A DNA stretch of 64,000 bases from Cellvibrio sp. OA-2007 (GCF_000953825.1 NZ_BBUL01000082.1:1-64000); one strand, 5' to 3'; shown: positions 18,518 to 28,989, numbered from the stretch's first letter. Notes: generated by a model not told the origin, from the sequence alone. Numbers and translations are program-made.

Positions 18518-19411
18518 ATGCAAGTTAAAAAAGCAGTTATTCCTGTGGCAGGTCTTGGAACACGTATGTTGCCTGCAACCAAGGCAATTCCCAAAGAAAT
18601 GTTGCCAGTGGTTGATAAACCATTAATTCAATACGTGATTGAAGAGGCGGCAGCGGCAGGTATCAAAGAAATTGTTTTGGTAACACATGCCAGTAAAAAC
18701 GCGATTGAAAATCACTTCGATACCAGTTTTGAATTGGAAGCTCAGCTTGAGTCGCGGCTGAAGCGTTCATTGCTTGCCGAAGTGCGTTCCATTACACCGC
18801 CGGGCCTTACTGTTATTTCGGTGCGTCAAGCCGAGGCTAAAGGATTAGGGCATGCAATACTTTGCGCTAAATCTGTTGTGGGTGATGAACCTTTTGCGGT
18901 CTTGCTGCCTGATGTGATTGTTGACAATGCTGAATGCAATCTCAAACAAGATAATTTAGCGGGAATGACTAAACGCTTTGAAGAAACTGGCAATAGCCAG
19001 ATTCTTGTTGAGCAGGTTCCACATAATCAAGTTGATAAATACGGTGTTGTAGATTGTTCCGGTGCGGATATTCCGGTAGGAAAAACGGCGCCTATTAAAG
19101 CAATGGTAGAAAAGCCTCCCGTTGATGAGGCTCCTTCCAATATGGCTATTGTCGGGCGTTATGTTTTGTCAAAAACCGTTTGGGATTTACTGGCGAAAAC
19201 TATGCCGGGTGCAGGTGGTGAGATTCAATTGACGGATGCTTTGGATGCACTTCTTGGGCAGGAGACTGTTGAAGCTTATCAGTTAGTAGGGCGTAGCCAT
19301 GACTGCGGAACAAAAATTGGCTATATGATGGCTAATGTTATTTATGGTGAGCGCCATGCAGATGTGGGTGGTGCATTTACATCATTTATGAAAGAACGCT
19401 ACAAACATTAA
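18518..19411 (+). CDS. galU: UTP-glucose-1-phosphate uridylyltransferase
   Basis: This 297-residue nucleotidyltransferase makes UDP-glucose. The signature [19 protein letters not shown] lies near residues 11-29, and [12 protein letters not shown] with the C-terminal [10 protein letters not shown] are typical. AAGGA sits before the ATG. It begins 26 bases after the phosphomannomutase. UDP-glucose is the substrate of the Ugd encoded two genes downstream, so the cluster makes a coherent path to UDP-glucuronate. Confidence 0.96.
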   Translation: MQVKKAVIPVAGLGTRMLPATKAIPKEMLPVVDKPLIQYVIEEAAAAGIKEIVLVTHASKNAIENHFDTSFELEAQLESRLKRSLLAEVRSITPPGLTVISVRQAEAKGLGHAILCAKSVVGDEPFAVLLPDVIVDNAECNLKQDNLAGMTKRFEETGNSQILVEQVPHNQVDKYGVVDCSGADIPVGKTAPIKAMVEKPPVDEAPSNMAIVGRYVLSKTVWDLLAKTMPGAGGEIQLTDALDALLGQETVEAYQLVGRSHDCGTKIGYMMANVIYGERHADVGGAFTSFMKERYKH

Positions 19412-19515
19412 TTGATGGTCAGGTTGAGTTGTTTATAAGTCGTCGCTTACTAAGCGTAGACGGAATTAGCAACTCAAGGCTTTCGGTGTAACCCTTTGTG
19501 TATAAGGAGAATTAA

Positions 19516-20928
19516 TTGATTATTCCTGTGATACTTGCTGGTGGTTCGGGAACACGCCTTTGGCCCTTGTCTCGCAAACATTATCCGAAGCAACTGCTCA
19601 AACTGTTCGGCGATAAAACCATGTTGCAGCAGACGTTGTTACGTTTGCAGGGCGTAAAAAATCTAGCTCCGCCTATTGTTGTTTGCAATGAGGAGCATCG
19701 ATTTATGGTGGCGGAGCAGTTGCATGAGATTGGCCAAAAGGAGTCATCAATAATTCTAGAGCCAATCGCTCGTAACACCGCACCTGCATTAGCATTGGCT
19801 GCTATTCATGCCCGAACGTTAGGTGACAACCCTATTCTTTTAGTGTTGTCAGCAGATCACATGATTAGGGAGGTGGTAGTTTTTCAAGGTGCAGTGGCTG
19901 ATGCTATTGGTGCTGCTCAAGGTGGGCATCTCGCTACCTTCGGTGTGCACCCTACGCGCCCTGAAACCGGATATGGTTATATAAAGACATTGAATGACTC
20001 TGGTGCACATGTGTTTTTTCCTGTATCTGAGTTCGTAGAAAAACCGAATTTGGCTACGGCAGAGGAGTATCTAGCTGAGGGATGTTATTACTGGAATAGC
20101 GGTATGTTTGTATTCCAGACGGAAGTATTTTTGCGAGAGTTGCAGGAACAAAGCCCTGATGTGGTTGTTGCTGCTGAGCAAGCTAAGGTTTTGGCTGTGC
20201 AAGATCTGGATTTTATTCGAGTAGATAAAGATGCCTTTGCACAGGCGCCTAATATTTCTATTGATTACGCATTAATGGAGAAAAGCAAAAATGTAGTTTG
20301 CGTGCCTCTCGATGCAGGTTGGAGTGATGTAGGAGACTGGAAATCATTTTGGGATCTTTCTGATAAAGACGCCTCTGGCAACAGCTTGATTGGCGACAGT
20401 ATCGATATAGGTTCAACTAACACCTTGGTGTTTTCGCAAGACAAGTTGGTAGCAACCCTAGGGGTTAATAATTTAATGATTATTAATACACCGGATGCTG
20501 TGTTAGTTGCAGATAAGTCGCAAGCGCAAGAAGTAAAGTCAATCATCAGTCATATTGAAAAACAAAAGCGCTCTGAGCATCTTCAGCATCGCGAAATTTA
20601 TCGGCCTTGGGGTTGCTACGACGCAATAGATAGCGGCGATCGCTATCAGGTGAATCGTATTCGTGTAAAACCTGGTGGAAGTTTATCATTACAGGTGCAT
20701 CACCATCGCGCTGAACACTGGATTGTTGTTAAGGGTACCGCATTGGTACAAAAAGGTGATGAGACGATTTTATTGTCGGAAAATGAATCAACCTATATTC
20801 CCGTGGGCACAAAGCATCGATTAAGTAACCCCGGTAAGATACCTTTGGAGATTGTCGAGGTTCAGTCGGGTCCTTACCTTGAAGATGACGATGTTATTCG
20901 TTATGAAGATAGTTATGGTCGCTCGTAA
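19516..20928 (+). CDS. manC: Mannose-1-phosphate guanylyltransferase (ManC/CpsB, possible isomerase domain)
   Basis: This 470-residue protein has an N-terminal nucleotidyltransferase (LAGGSGTRLWPLSRKHYPKQ near residues 7-26) and a C-terminal cupin of the type II phosphomannose isomerase fold (RPWGCYD, then QVHHHRAEHWIVVKGTA). The start is TTG at 19516: AAGGAGA at 19504-19510 is ideally spaced and no in-frame ATG fits. It supplies GDP-mannose for polysaccharide. A gap of about 100 bases after galU could hold another promoter. Bifunctionality is inferred from the domain layout. Confidence 0.93.
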   Translation: MIIPVILAGGSGTRLWPLSRKHYPKQLLKLFGDKTMLQQTLLRLQGVKNLAPPIVVCNEEHRFMVAEQLHEIGQKESSIILEPIARNTAPALALAAIHARTLGDNPILLVLSADHMIREVVVFQGAVADAIGAAQGGHLATFGVHPTRPETGYGYIKTLNDSGAHVFFPVSEFVEKPNLATAEEYLAEGCYYWNSGMFVFQTEVFLRELQEQSPDVVVAAEQAKVLAVQDLDFIRVDKDAFAQAPNISIDYALMEKSKNVVCVPLDAGWSDVGDWKSFWDLSDKDASGNSLIGDSIDIGSTNTLVFSQDKLVATLGVNNLMIINTPDAVLVADKSQAQEVKSIISHIEKQKRSEHLQHREIYRPWGCYDAIDSGDRYQVNRIRVKPGGSLSLQVHHHRAEHWIVVKGTALVQKGDETILLSENESTYIPVGTKHRLSNPGKIPLEIVEVQSGPYLEDDDVIRYEDSYGRS

Positions 20929-20952
20929 GTTATTTTAAGTTAGAGGTTTCTA

Positions 20953-22290
20953 ATGAAAGTCACTGTATTTGGTACTGGTTATGTTGGTTTGGTGACTGGT
21001 GCCTGCTTGGCAGATGTTGGGCATGATGTTCTTTGCGTTGATATTGACCAAGCTAAAGTGGATAACTTGAGTGCCGGGATAATTCCGATTTACGAGCCGG
21101 GGCTGGAGTCTGTTGTTAAGCAAGCTGTGCTAAATGGTTTGCTTAATTTCACTACAAATATGAATCGTGGTGTACAGCATGGTGAATTGCAATTTATTGC
21201 GGTAGGTACGCCATCAGGTGAGGATGGTTCTGCAGACTTGCAGTATGTTGTTGCGGTAGCTAAAACAATTGGCCGCTGTATCACTGATTATAAGGTTGTC
21301 GTTAATAAATCTACTGTGCCTATAGGTACTGCAGAAATAGTCAACAAAGCGATTGCCGACGAGCTAGCGGTGCGCGGTGAAAATATCCCTTTTGATGTTG
21401 TCTCTAATCCAGAGTTTCTAAAAGAGGGTGCTGCAATCAATGACTTTATGAAGCCTGATCGAATTGTAATCGGGACTGATAGTGAAAAGGCTGAGTTGTT
21501 ATTGCGTGAGTTGTATGCCCCATTTAACCGTAGTCATGATCGAATGATTTTTATGGATGTGCGCTCGGCGGAGCTGACTAAATATGCTGCAAATGCAATG
21601 TTGGCAACCAAAATAAGCTTTATCAATGAGATGGCCAATTTGGCTGAGCTATTAGGCGCTGATATTGAAAAGGTTCGTAACGGTATAGGTGCGGATCCGC
21701 GAATTGGGTATCACTTTATTTATCCCGGGTGCGGTTATGGTGGATCCTGTTTTCCCAAAGATGTGAGGGCGCTGATTAAGATCGCGCGCAATGTTGATTA
21801 TCAGGCTGGCCTTATGGAAGCGGTCGATAGGGTAAATCAAGCTCAGAAAAATAAATTGTTTGGCTATATTGATCGTCACTTTGATGGCGACCTTCAAGGC
21901 AAAGTGTTTGCTGTATGGGGCTTATCCTTCAAACCGAATACCGATGACATGCGTGAAGCCCCGAGTCGGGTTTTAATGGAGGCCATCTGGGCTGCTGGCG
22001 CAAAAGTTCAGGCGTATGATCCTGTTGCCATGGAAGAAACGCAGCATATTTATGGTTTGAGGGATGACCTTAAGCTTGTGGGAACAAAGGAGGCGGCACT
22101 TGAAAAGGCGGACGCGTTGATTATCTGTACGGAATGGAAAAACTTTCGTGCCCCCAACTTTGAGCTGCTTAAGTTGGCTCTGCGCGCCCCTGTCATTTTT
22201 GACGGACGGAATCTGTATGAGCCTGAACGATTGGCGGCATTGGGGTTTAAATATTATGCTGTTGGTCGCGGCCTGAGTGTTGTGCGGTAA
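20953..22290 (+). CDS. ugd: UDP-glucose 6-dehydrogenase
   Basis: This 445-residue enzyme oxidises UDP-glucose twice to UDP-glucuronate. The Rossmann motif [15 protein letters not shown] is at the N-terminus. The catalytic Cys is in [14 protein letters not shown] near residue 263, the central helix has a Lys in [17 protein letters not shown], and the C-terminal domain reads [19 protein letters not shown] is placed before the ATG, 24 bases after manC. It is the last gene of the sugar-nucleotide run. Confidence 0.96.
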   Translation: MKVTVFGTGYVGLVTGACLADVGHDVLCVDIDQAKVDNLSAGIIPIYEPGLESVVKQAVLNGLLNFTTNMNRGVQHGELQFIAVGTPSGEDGSADLQYVVAVAKTIGRCITDYKVVVNKSTVPIGTAEIVNKAIADELAVRGENIPFDVVSNPEFLKEGAAINDFMKPDRIVIGTDSEKAELLLRELYAPFNRSHDRMIFMDVRSAELTKYAANAMLATKISFINEMANLAELLGADIEKVRNGIGADPRIGYHFIYPGCGYGGSCFPKDVRALIKIARNVDYQAGLMEAVDRVNQAQKNKLFGYIDRHFDGDLQGKVFAVWGLSFKPNTDDMREAPSRVLMEAIWAAGAKVQAYDPVAMEETQHIYGLRDDLKLVGTKEAALEKADALIICTEWKNFRAPNFELLKLALRAPVIFDGRNLYEPERLAALGFKYYAVGRGLSVVR

Positions 22291-22618
22291 ATCGCTGATA
22301 ATACTGTGCTTTTTTGTGTTTTGCCTGAAGTGCCCGGGCAAAACACAGAATGTTTTGTAACCCTGCCAATTTTGCCTCTTTGGTGTGTGGCTAACTTTAG
22401 CTAAGCTATTGAAATATAAAGGGCATTCTGCTAGCCTTGCGCACCTGCTAATATTCCATTCTTTGAGTTGACCATTAAGTACATTTTAGCAGTGGTGAAA
22501 ACTGTCAAACCCAGCCTGAGGGGGTTTTCGCGTTACTTTAACTGACCCGTGTGACTGGCCGTGCGGAATAGGTAAGGCGTGTTGTTGACGTCGGTGCCTC
22601 TAATTTATAGGTAATACC
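22291..22618 (+). other. Intergenic region ugd-rpsA (leader and promoter of rpsA expected)
   Basis: This is 328 noncoding bases. A hairpin with ten-base arms GTGTTTTGCC (22316-22325) and GGCAAAACAC (22337-22346) follows ugd, but the T-run precedes rather than follows it, so it is a poor terminator. The rest should hold the rpsA promoter and leader; S1 mRNA leaders are autoregulatory in E. coli. I cannot place a promoter with confidence. Confidence 0.5.
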
Positions 22619-24304
22619 ATGAGTATGAACGAAAGTTTTGCTGCGTTATTTGAAGAAAGCCTAAAAACTGTTGATATGGTTCCTGGGACCATTATTACTG
22701 GTGTAGTAATTGACATCGATAAAGACTGGGTGACTGTTCACGCCGGCTTGAAATCAGAAGGTGTTATTCCTGCTGAGCAATTCCGCAACGAAATGGGTGA
22801 GTTGACTCTCCAAATCGGCGACGAAGTACAAGTAGCGCTGGAAAGTGTTGAAGACGGTTTCGGCGAGACTAAATTGTCACGTGAGAAGGCCAAGCGTGCC
22901 GAAGCGTGGAAAATTCTTGAAGCAGCTCATGTTGCTGAAGAAGTTATCAAAGGTGTTATTAATGGCAAGGTTAAAGGTGGTTTCACCGTTGACGTTGCTG
23001 GTATTCGTGCCTTCCTTCCAGGTTCATTGGTAGATGTTCGCCCTGTGCGCGAAACTACTCATCTCGAAGGTAAAGAGCTTGAATTTAAAGTCATCAAGTT
23101 AGACCAAAAGCGTAACAACGTAGTTGTTTCTCGTCGTGCGGTATTGGAACAAGCTAACTCTGTTGAGCGCGATGAATTGCTGGCTACTCTGCAAGAAGGT
23201 CAAGCAGTTAAAGGTATCGTCAAAAATCTTACCGACTACGGTGCATTCGTTGACTTGGGCGGCGTAGATGGCTTGCTGCACATCACTGATATGGCGTGGA
23301 AGCGTATTAAGCATCCAGGTGAGATCGTTGAAGTTGGTCAAGAAATTGACGTTAAAGTATTGAAATTCGACCGTGAGCGTAATCGCGTATCCTTGGGCTT
23401 GAAGCAATTGGGTGAAGATCCATGGATTCAAATCACCAAGCGTTACCCAGAAGGCGCTCGTGTGAAAGCAAAAGTAACCAATTTGACTGATTACGGCTGC
23501 TTCGCAGAGTTGGAAGAAGGTGTTGAAGGTTTGATCCACGTTTCAGAAATGGACTGGACTAACAAAAACATTCACCCTTCAAAAGTTGTCCAATTGGGCG
23601 ACGAAATCGAAGTTATGGTGTTGGATATCGACGAAGAGCGTCGTCGCATTTCCTTGGGCTTGAAGCAATGTCAAGAAAATCCATGGGATGCATTTGCTCG
23701 TACTTGTGCCAAAGGCGACAAGATCAGCGGCAAAATTAAGTCAATCACTGACTTCGGTATCTTCATCGGTTTGGATGGCGGCATCGACGGTCTGGTTCAC
23801 CTGTCTGATATCTCTTGGCACGAAGCTGGCGAAGAAGCTGTGCGTAAGTACAAGAAGGGCGATGAGCTGGAAACTGTTGTATTGGCAATCGATCCAGAGC
23901 GTGAGCGCATTTCTTTGGGTATCAAGCAACTTGAAACCGATCCATTCTCAGAATACGTTTCTGTAAATGATAAGGGTGCAGTTGTTAAAGGTATCGTTAA
24001 AGAAGTTGAAGCTAAAGCAGCTGTAATCACCTTGGCTGACGACGTAGAAGCTACTTTGAAAGCGTCTGAGTTGAGCCGTGAGAAAGTTGAAGATGCGCGC
24101 AACCTGCTCAAAGTAGGTGATGAGGTTGAAGCTAAGATTATTGCGGTAGATCGCAAAAACCGCAGCATCAGCTTGTCAGTGAAATCTAAAGATGTTGAAG
24201 AAGAGAAGACCGCTATGAAAGAGCTTTCTAGCAAGCAGTCTGATCAGGCTTCTCCGACCACTTTAGGTGATTTGATTAAAGCGCAAATGCAAAGTAAAGA
24301 GTAA
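22619..24304 (+). CDS. rpsA: 30S ribosomal protein S1
   Basis: This 561-residue protein has six S1 (OB-fold) repeats, clearest in [38 protein letters not shown] and [19 protein letters not shown]. The first two repeats bind the ribosome and the later ones bind mRNA. Its length is close to E. coli S1 (557). The start at 22619 has only a weak GGTAA upstream, as is known for rpsA, and an in-frame ATG two codons on is an alternative. A terminator follows, then ihfB, the conserved neighbour. Confidence 0.97.
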   Translation: MSMNESFAALFEESLKTVDMVPGTIITGVVIDIDKDWVTVHAGLKSEGVIPAEQFRNEMGELTLQIGDEVQVALESVEDGFGETKLSREKAKRAEAWKILEAAHVAEEVIKGVINGKVKGGFTVDVAGIRAFLPGSLVDVRPVRETTHLEGKELEFKVIKLDQKRNNVVVSRRAVLEQANSVERDELLATLQEGQAVKGIVKNLTDYGAFVDLGGVDGLLHITDMAWKRIKHPGEIVEVGQEIDVKVLKFDRERNRVSLGLKQLGEDPWIQITKRYPEGARVKAKVTNLTDYGCFAELEEGVEGLIHVSEMDWTNKNIHPSKVVQLGDEIEVMVLDIDEERRRISLGLKQCQENPWDAFARTCAKGDKISGKIKSITDFGIFIGLDGGIDGLVHLSDISWHEAGEEAVRKYKKGDELETVVLAIDPERERISLGIKQLETDPFSEYVSVNDKGAVVKGIVKEVEAKAAVITLADDVEATLKASELSREKVEDARNLLKVGDEVEAKIIAVDRKNRSISLSVKSKDVEEEKTAMKELSSKQSDQASPTTLGDLIKAQMQSKE

Positions 24305-24315
24305 TCTTTCTTGCG

Positions 24316-24352
24316 AATCGGTGACTGGCGTTATATCCGGTCACCGATTTTT
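24316..24352 (+). terminator. Intrinsic terminator after rpsA
   Basis: The arms AATCGGTGAC (24316-24325) and GTCACCGATT (24340-24349) extend inward by three more pairs, one of them a wobble, and are followed by T residues to 24352. Confidence 0.8.
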
Positions 24353-24432
24353 ACCTAGCTATAATTTTTAATGGTTTGTATTGATTTGTTCAGTTCTATT
24401 ACTTGAGTGTTTTTAATAACAGAGATCAGGTT

Positions 24433-24726
24433 ATGACAAAGTCAGAATTGATTGAATATATTACTGAAAAGCAGAACCAGCTGACTATTAAAGATGTTGA
24501 AATGTCTGTGAAGCTTTTGTTGGATTATATGTCGGATATTCTTGCGTCTGGCGAGCGTATTGAGATTCGTGGTTTTGGTAGTTTTTCATTGCACTATCGT
24601 GCGCCTCGTACTGGCAGAAATCCTAAGACTGGTGATGCTGTAATTCTAGAGGGAAAGTACGTTCCACACTTTAAGCCGGGCAAGGAAATGCGTGATCGCG
24701 TAAATGAGAGCATCGTAAAGTTATAG
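24433..24726 (+). CDS. ihfB: Integration host factor subunit beta
   Basis: This 97-residue DNA-bending protein of the HU/IHF family has the signature [21 protein letters not shown] with the Pro of the DNA-intercalating arm. The start at 24433 gives [10 protein letters not shown], the standard IhfB beginning; a longer open frame from 24403 is not needed. IHF commonly helps sigma-54 activators reach their promoters by looping, and this window has several sigma-54 type sites. The rpsA-ihfB order is widely conserved. Confidence 0.96.
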   Translation: MTKSELIEYITEKQNQLTIKDVEMSVKLLLDYMSDILASGERIEIRGFGSFSLHYRAPRTGRNPKTGDAVILEGKYVPHFKPGKEMRDRVNESIVKL

Positions 24727-24852
24727 CCTTATACCGTCTTATTAAGGTTGCTTGCCAGAGCGATCCTGTTTTTGTATCTTCCCTTTCTATACTTTTTCCT
24801 CTTTTTATCTTGCTGTTTGCCGCCTATTTTGTGCTTTGCTGAGCTGCTATCT

Positions 24853-26742
24853 ATGTTGACGAAATTATTTGAGGCGTCCAGGCCTGCAAAGCGGTTGATC
24901 TCCCTGTCTTATGATGCCCTTGCTATCGCTTTGGGGGTATATTTTTCAATATGTTTGCGCCTGGGCACTTTCGACATAATTATTACTTCAAAAGAATTAG
25001 CGGCGTTATTAATAACAATTATCTCCAGCCTATTTATTTTTATTCGTATGGGGATGTATCGAGCCATTTTGCGATACATGACTCAGCCAGCAATAGTCAC
25101 CATTGTTATTTGTGTTTTTTTATCCGGCGCGACATTGGCCATTTCTGGCTTTATGACCTATTCAAAAATTCCTCGTTCGGTTCCTTTTATTTATATAGCG
25201 TTGATGATTTTACTTATTGGTGGGCCTAGGTTACTGGTGCGGCATGTCATTTTGATGATGGGTGCTTTACCTGCAAAGGATGCTATACCAGTGATTGTCT
25301 ACGGAGCAGGTAGAACGGGCTATCAATTGTTACAGGCTCTGCAGGATACAGGCTATCGCGTTGCTGCTTTTGTTGATGATAATAAGTTTTTACACGGCAC
25401 TTTACTCTCCAATATAAAAATTTATTCGCCTAAAACTATTCCTAAATTAATTGCATCCACCGGCGCTAATAAGCTGCTACTTGCGTTGGGTCGAGCCTCG
25501 CATAGTACGAGATTGGAGATTATTAAAAGGCTTGAAAAATACCACATTAATGTACAAACAATTCCAGAGTTCTCCGATATTTTGTCGGGCAAGGCGAGGA
25601 TTGAGAATGTTCGCGATGTTGAGGTGGATGATTTGCTTGGTCGCGATAGTGTCCAGCCTATACTGCATTTAATGGAAGCGTCGGTATCAGATAAAGTTGT
25701 TTTGGTGACGGGAGCGGGGGGGTCGATTGGTGGTGAATTATGCCGGCAAATTATTGAGCTTAAGCCGCAAAAGTTAATATTAATTGATCACAATGAATTT
25801 AGTCTTTACAGCATTGAGCGAGAGTTGTCTGCTAAAAACATTGATCAGGTTGATGTGGTTGCATTGCTTGGTTCCGTACAAAACACTTTGCTGCTAGATT
25901 CGATAATGAGGCAGTATTCTGTTCAGACTGTATACCATGCCGCAGCTTATAAGCATGTCCCCTTGATGGAAAGTAATTGTGTAGAGGGAATGAAAAATAA
26001 TGTATTTGGAACGCGATTCTGTGCTGAGGCTGCTATCAAATCTGGCGTTGAATTGTTTGTGTTAATTTCCACTGATAAGGCTGTGCGTCCAACTAATCTT
26101 ATGGGGGCATCAAAACGTTTAGCTGAATTGATTTTGCAAAGTTTTGCGCAGAAACAACATTCGACTCGTTTTGTAATGGTGCGATTCGGTAATGTATTGG
26201 ATTCATCTGGTTCGGTGGTTCCTCTTTTTCGTAAGCAAATAAAAGAAGGTGGTCCAGTTACGGTAACTCATCCCGATATCATTCGATATTTCATGACGAT
26301 TCGTGAGGCTGCACAGTTGGTGATACAGGCGGGAGCGATGGGGCATGGTGGCGATGTGTTTGTACTTGATATGGGTGAGCCGGTAAAAATTGTCGACTTG
26401 GCTAAACGCATGATCAGTCTTTCGGGGCTGACAGTTCGTGATGAGCATGATCAGGATGGTGATATTGCGATTAGTTATACGGGTTTGCGCCCAGGTGAAA
26501 AATTATTTGAAGAGCTTTTAATCGGCGACAATGTGGCGCCAACAGAGCACGCTAGAATATTCAGGGCGATGGAGCAGTTTATTTCCTGGCAGGAGATGGA
26601 TTTGTTTTTGGTGCGTTTGGCTAATGCTTGTGAGTCAAATAATTGTGACTTGGTTAAAGCCTTGTTATTTGAAGTCCCTACGGGTTATTCGATTGATGCG
26701 CCGCTGTTGCCGGAAGAAAATAAAGTGTTACTGGTGGGGTGA
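24853..26742 (+). CDS. WbpM/CapD-type nucleotide-sugar 4,6-dehydratase, membrane-bound
   Basis: This 629-residue member of the large FlaA1/WbpM/CapD family has four or so N-terminal membrane helices (about residues 15-130) and a first nucleotide-binding domain (GAGRTGYQLL near 150). The catalytic SDR domain carries GAGGSIGGELC near 287. The catalytic region reads STDKAVRPTNLMGASKR, where Met replaces the usual Tyr of YxxxK, as in long WbpM-like enzymes. These usually convert UDP-GlcNAc to UDP-4-keto-6-deoxy sugars for O-antigen or capsule. I start at ATG 24853; an open frame from 24748 adds a hydrophobic stretch without a ribosome binding site. Exact substrate unknown. Confidence 0.88.
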   Translation: MLTKLFEASRPAKRLISLSYDALAIALGVYFSICLRLGTFDIIITSKELAALLITIISSLFIFIRMGMYRAILRYMTQPAIVTIVICVFLSGATLAISGFMTYSKIPRSVPFIYIALMILLIGGPRLLVRHVILMMGALPAKDAIPVIVYGAGRTGYQLLQALQDTGYRVAAFVDDNKFLHGTLLSNIKIYSPKTIPKLIASTGANKLLLALGRASHSTRLEIIKRLEKYHINVQTIPEFSDILSGKARIENVRDVEVDDLLGRDSVQPILHLMEASVSDKVVLVTGAGGSIGGELCRQIIELKPQKLILIDHNEFSLYSIERELSAKNIDQVDVVALLGSVQNTLLLDSIMRQYSVQTVYHAAAYKHVPLMESNCVEGMKNNVFGTRFCAEAAIKSGVELFVLISTDKAVRPTNLMGASKRLAELILQSFAQKQHSTRFVMVRFGNVLDSSGSVVPLFRKQIKEGGPVTVTHPDIIRYFMTIREAAQLVIQAGAMGHGGDVFVLDMGEPVKIVDLAKRMISLSGLTVRDEHDQDGDIAISYTGLRPGEKLFEELLIGDNVAPTEHARIFRAMEQFISWQEMDLFLVRLANACESNNCDLVKALLFEVPTGYSIDAPLLPEENKVLLVG

Positions 26743-27741
26743 GTGATCAGCTCGGCCGGCATGAAATTGTTTGGCTAGCCATAAAAGCGGGATATAGGCA
26801 ATTATTAGTGCAGTAATATAATGTAAGTGTTTGGTGGCAGCTGCGATAGCAATTGGAAAAAGCCACGTTAGATTAACAGCCATTATTGCCAGTGTTGCAA
26901 AGGTGTGCGATTTATATTTTTCGGCAATTTTTTGATAGGTGTGTGTTCGGTGGGCTTGATGAAAGGCTTGTTTGGTGACAAAGCGATAAAAAAGTGTGTA
27001 GCTAGCATCCACAACAAATACACCCAGCATAATTAACCAAGCGGTCAATAGGTGAGCTCCTTCATTGATGCTTTCAGCGGTTAGAAGGCCAAAGCTTAAG
27101 CCCAAGAATAAACTACCTGAATCTCCCATAAAAAGTTTTGCGCCTGGAAAATTCCAAAATAAAAACCCAAGTGAGCTTGCGGCAATAACTATCAACAAAT
27201 AAGTAGTGTTTGTATTGCTGGAGGTTATCCAATAAATAATACACATGCACACGCATACACTAATAGCCTGAAGTGCTGCTAGTCCGTTAATCCCGTCCAT
27301 AAAATTGTATAAGTTTGTCATCCATACAATAAATAAAAGTACAGGCGCTGCAATTAACATCTGAGTGGGTTGTGAAAACTCGCTTTGACTACCAATAAAA
27401 AACAATCCTACAGCTGAAAGTAAAAATTGCATTGCCAAGCGTATGCCTATATTTAAATTAAATAAGTCATCGCAAATTCCAAGAATTGCTATTAGTCCGG
27501 AGGGGATGAGTAGCCAGTAAAGTGGAGCGGTGTTTATATGCTCAAAGCTCCATCCTGTTAATAATGAAATAATCACTCCCAGTGCTAAAGCGATGCCTCC
27601 GCCTCTTGGTGTTGGTATTTGATGGGAGCTGCGATTATTGGGCCTATCTAGCAAACGGTTTCCGAAATAGTGAATGACTAATCGCGATAATATCAATGAA
27701 CTAAGTAGGGGAAGGGCGCACAGAATCAGCCATTTACTCAA
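26728..27741 (-). CDS. WbpL/WecA-type undecaprenyl-phosphate sugar-1-phosphate transferase
   Basis: This 337-residue polytopic membrane protein of glycosyltransferase family 4 has about ten membrane helices. It starts polysaccharide synthesis by moving a HexNAc-1-phosphate onto undecaprenyl phosphate. Family motifs are visible: DRPNNRSSHQIPTPRGGG, the acidic pair in GICDDLFN, NFMDGINGLA, FMGDSGSLFLG and the basic loop HQAHRTHTYQKIA. In P. aeruginosa wbpL lies beside wbpM. Here the two are neighbours too but converge, with their 3' ends overlapping by 15 bases. Whether it uses GlcNAc, FucNAc or QuiNAc cannot be told. Confidence 0.88.
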   Translation of the reverse strand: MSKWLILCALPLLSSLILSRLVIHYFGNRLLDRPNNRSSHQIPTPRGGGIALALGVIISLLTGWSFEHINTAPLYWLLIPSGLIAILGICDDLFNLNIGIRLAMQFLLSAVGLFFIGSQSEFSQPTQMLIAAPVLLFIVWMTNLYNFMDGINGLAALQAISVCVCMCIIYWITSSNTNTTYLLIVIAASSLGFLFWNFPGAKLFMGDSGSLFLGLSFGLLTAESINEGAHLLTAWLIMLGVFVVDASYTLFYRFVTKQAFHQAHRTHTYQKIAEKYKSHTFATLAIMAVNLTWLFPIAIAAATKHLHYITALIIAYIPLLWLAKQFHAGRADHSPHQ

Positions 27742-27882
27742 CTGGGGTGTCCTTTTTGTAATAGGAAGATTGGGTTTCTGTTGTGGATAGATGATTAGCT
27801 TGCGGCAAGTAGCGCTGCGCTGTCGGTCGCGAGTATTGTATGGATTTTTCCTGTAAAAACCAAAGTGCTTTTGATAAAGAGC

Positions 27883-27908
27883 AAAAGGACAGCGGTGGCT
27901 GTCCTTTT
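27883..27908 (-). terminator. Intrinsic terminator for the flgM-flgN transcript
   Basis: Perfect 11-base arms AAAAGGACAGC (27883-27893) and GCTGTCCTTTT (27898-27908) enclose a four-base loop. Read on the minus strand it lies just after flgN and ends in TTTT. Confidence 0.8.
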
Positions 27909-27922
27909 GGGGTTTGAGTGAT

Positions 27923-28399
27923 TTAGGCTTTAGCTACAGTGTAGGAAGAAGTGGCTTGGGTTTTGGTGCCTTGTGCGGTGTAGAGCGATGGCGCAGGCAC
28001 TTTGCCTTTTAGAAGTCCGAGCAAATGGCTTAAGGTTTGTTGTGATCGTGCAATCATTTTGCCGTTAATATCATTCATTTTTTGGCAGTCTTCGAATTCG
28101 CGGACTAGTAAATTCCACTCGCTCACTAGTGGTTGAGTGGTGGTATTGCGCTGTAATAGTGTGTCCCAGCCTTGAGCATTGGTGGGTAGATTAAGTGCAG
28201 AGAGGATCTGCTGACGTTGTTTGGCACTATGATTGAGCTGATCTAGCAGCATAGATTTCTGCTCAATAATTCGCGGTAGTTCATCTTGCTTGCGTTGTTC
28301 TAACTGTTCACGCTCGTACGCAAGTAATTGCTTGAGTTGGGTAAGTGCGGTTGAGTCCTGCGCGATCATCTCGCGTAGTTGCGTAGGATTGAGAGACAT
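27923..28399 (-). CDS. flgN: Flagellar export chaperone FlgN
   Basis: This 158-residue, mostly helical protein has coiled-coil heptads over about residues 10-70 and 100-140. The FlgN family keeps the hook-junction proteins FlgK and FlgL unfolded and brings them to the export gate. The sequence (LLAYEREQLEQRKQDELPRI and later CQKMNDINGKMIARSQQ) fits that family. It lies 89 bases downstream of flgM with AAGAGG before its ATG, and both its presumed clients are encoded in this window. Confidence 0.88.
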   Translation of the reverse strand: MSLNPTQLREMIAQDSTALTQLKQLLAYEREQLEQRKQDELPRIIEQKSMLLDQLNHSAKQRQQILSALNLPTNAQGWDTLLQRNTTTQPLVSEWNLLVREFEDCQKMNDINGKMIARSQQTLSHLLGLLKGKVPAPSLYTAQGTKTQATSSYTVAKA

Positions 28400-28488
28400 A
28401 GCAACCTCTTCATTTTTAAGTGATACAGCAAGCGATCATATGGATTAAAACTCTCCGGGGAAGAGGGTTTTAATTTTCAAATCGACAT

Positions 28489-28806
28489 CTACCCAAGCAG
28501 ATCATTCTGATTAAGCATGTTTTCTGCGATGCGATCGGGATTAATTTCAAAGCGGCCTTCGGCTATTGCGCGTCTGATTTCGGCAACTTTGTCCAGGTCA
28601 ATGTCAGGTGAACTGTTAATTTTGGCTTGTAATCGCCCCAGTGTTTGAGCTTCTTGGCTCAATACCACCTGATCACTGGCGCCTTTACTTACTGGATTTA
28701 CATCGGCTGCTGGAATCTTTGTCTCGGGCGCGCTTGGCGTGGCAGGCTTGCTGCGGGCGCCTTTAGTGCCAGCAGTATCAAGAGTATTGTTGGTATTAAA
28801 GTTCAT
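28489..28806 (-). CDS. flgM: Anti-sigma-28 factor FlgM
   Basis: This 105-residue protein has an unstructured, Pro/Ala/Lys-rich N-terminal half (export signal region). The C-terminal half has the FlgM sigma-binding helices (VVLSQEAQTLGRLQAKINSSPDIDLDKVAEIRRAIAEG and DRIAENML). FlgM holds FliA inactive until the hook-basal body is complete and then leaves through the channel. AGGGGAA precedes the ATG. A near-perfect FliA promoter lies upstream, so FlgM would be made partly under the control of its own target, the usual feedback. Confidence 0.93.
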   Translation of the reverse strand: MNFNTNNTLDTAGTKGARSKPATPSAPETKIPAADVNPVSKGASDQVVLSQEAQTLGRLQAKINSSPDIDLDKVAEIRRAIAEGRFEINPDRIAENMLNQNDLLG

Positions 28807-28936
28807 TTTATTCCCCTGTTTGCCTTGGAGTTATTAGCTTCAAAGGCGATTAACTATAAAAATGTCGCGGTTGCTATGTCGTGACACTGGCGGCTCTCAT
28901 TGGTGCTTCAGCGTATTTTGAGAGTCCCTAGCAGGC

Positions 28937-28963
28937 TTATCGGCCAGTTACCGCGTAACTTTA
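28937..28963 (-). promoter_or_regulatory. Sigma-28 (FliA) promoter of flgMN
   Basis: On the minus strand: TAAAGTTA, 11 bases, GCCGATAA. Fifteen of sixteen positions match the FliA consensus. It lies in the flgA-flgM gap, 131 bases before the flgM start. Confidence 0.85.
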
Positions 28964-28989
28964 GTGAATATTTAAAAAGCTTTCATAAA

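Noticed and set aside
22316-22346. Hairpin after ugd as an intrinsic terminator
   Set aside because: The stem is good, but the T-run lies before it rather than after it on the plus strand.
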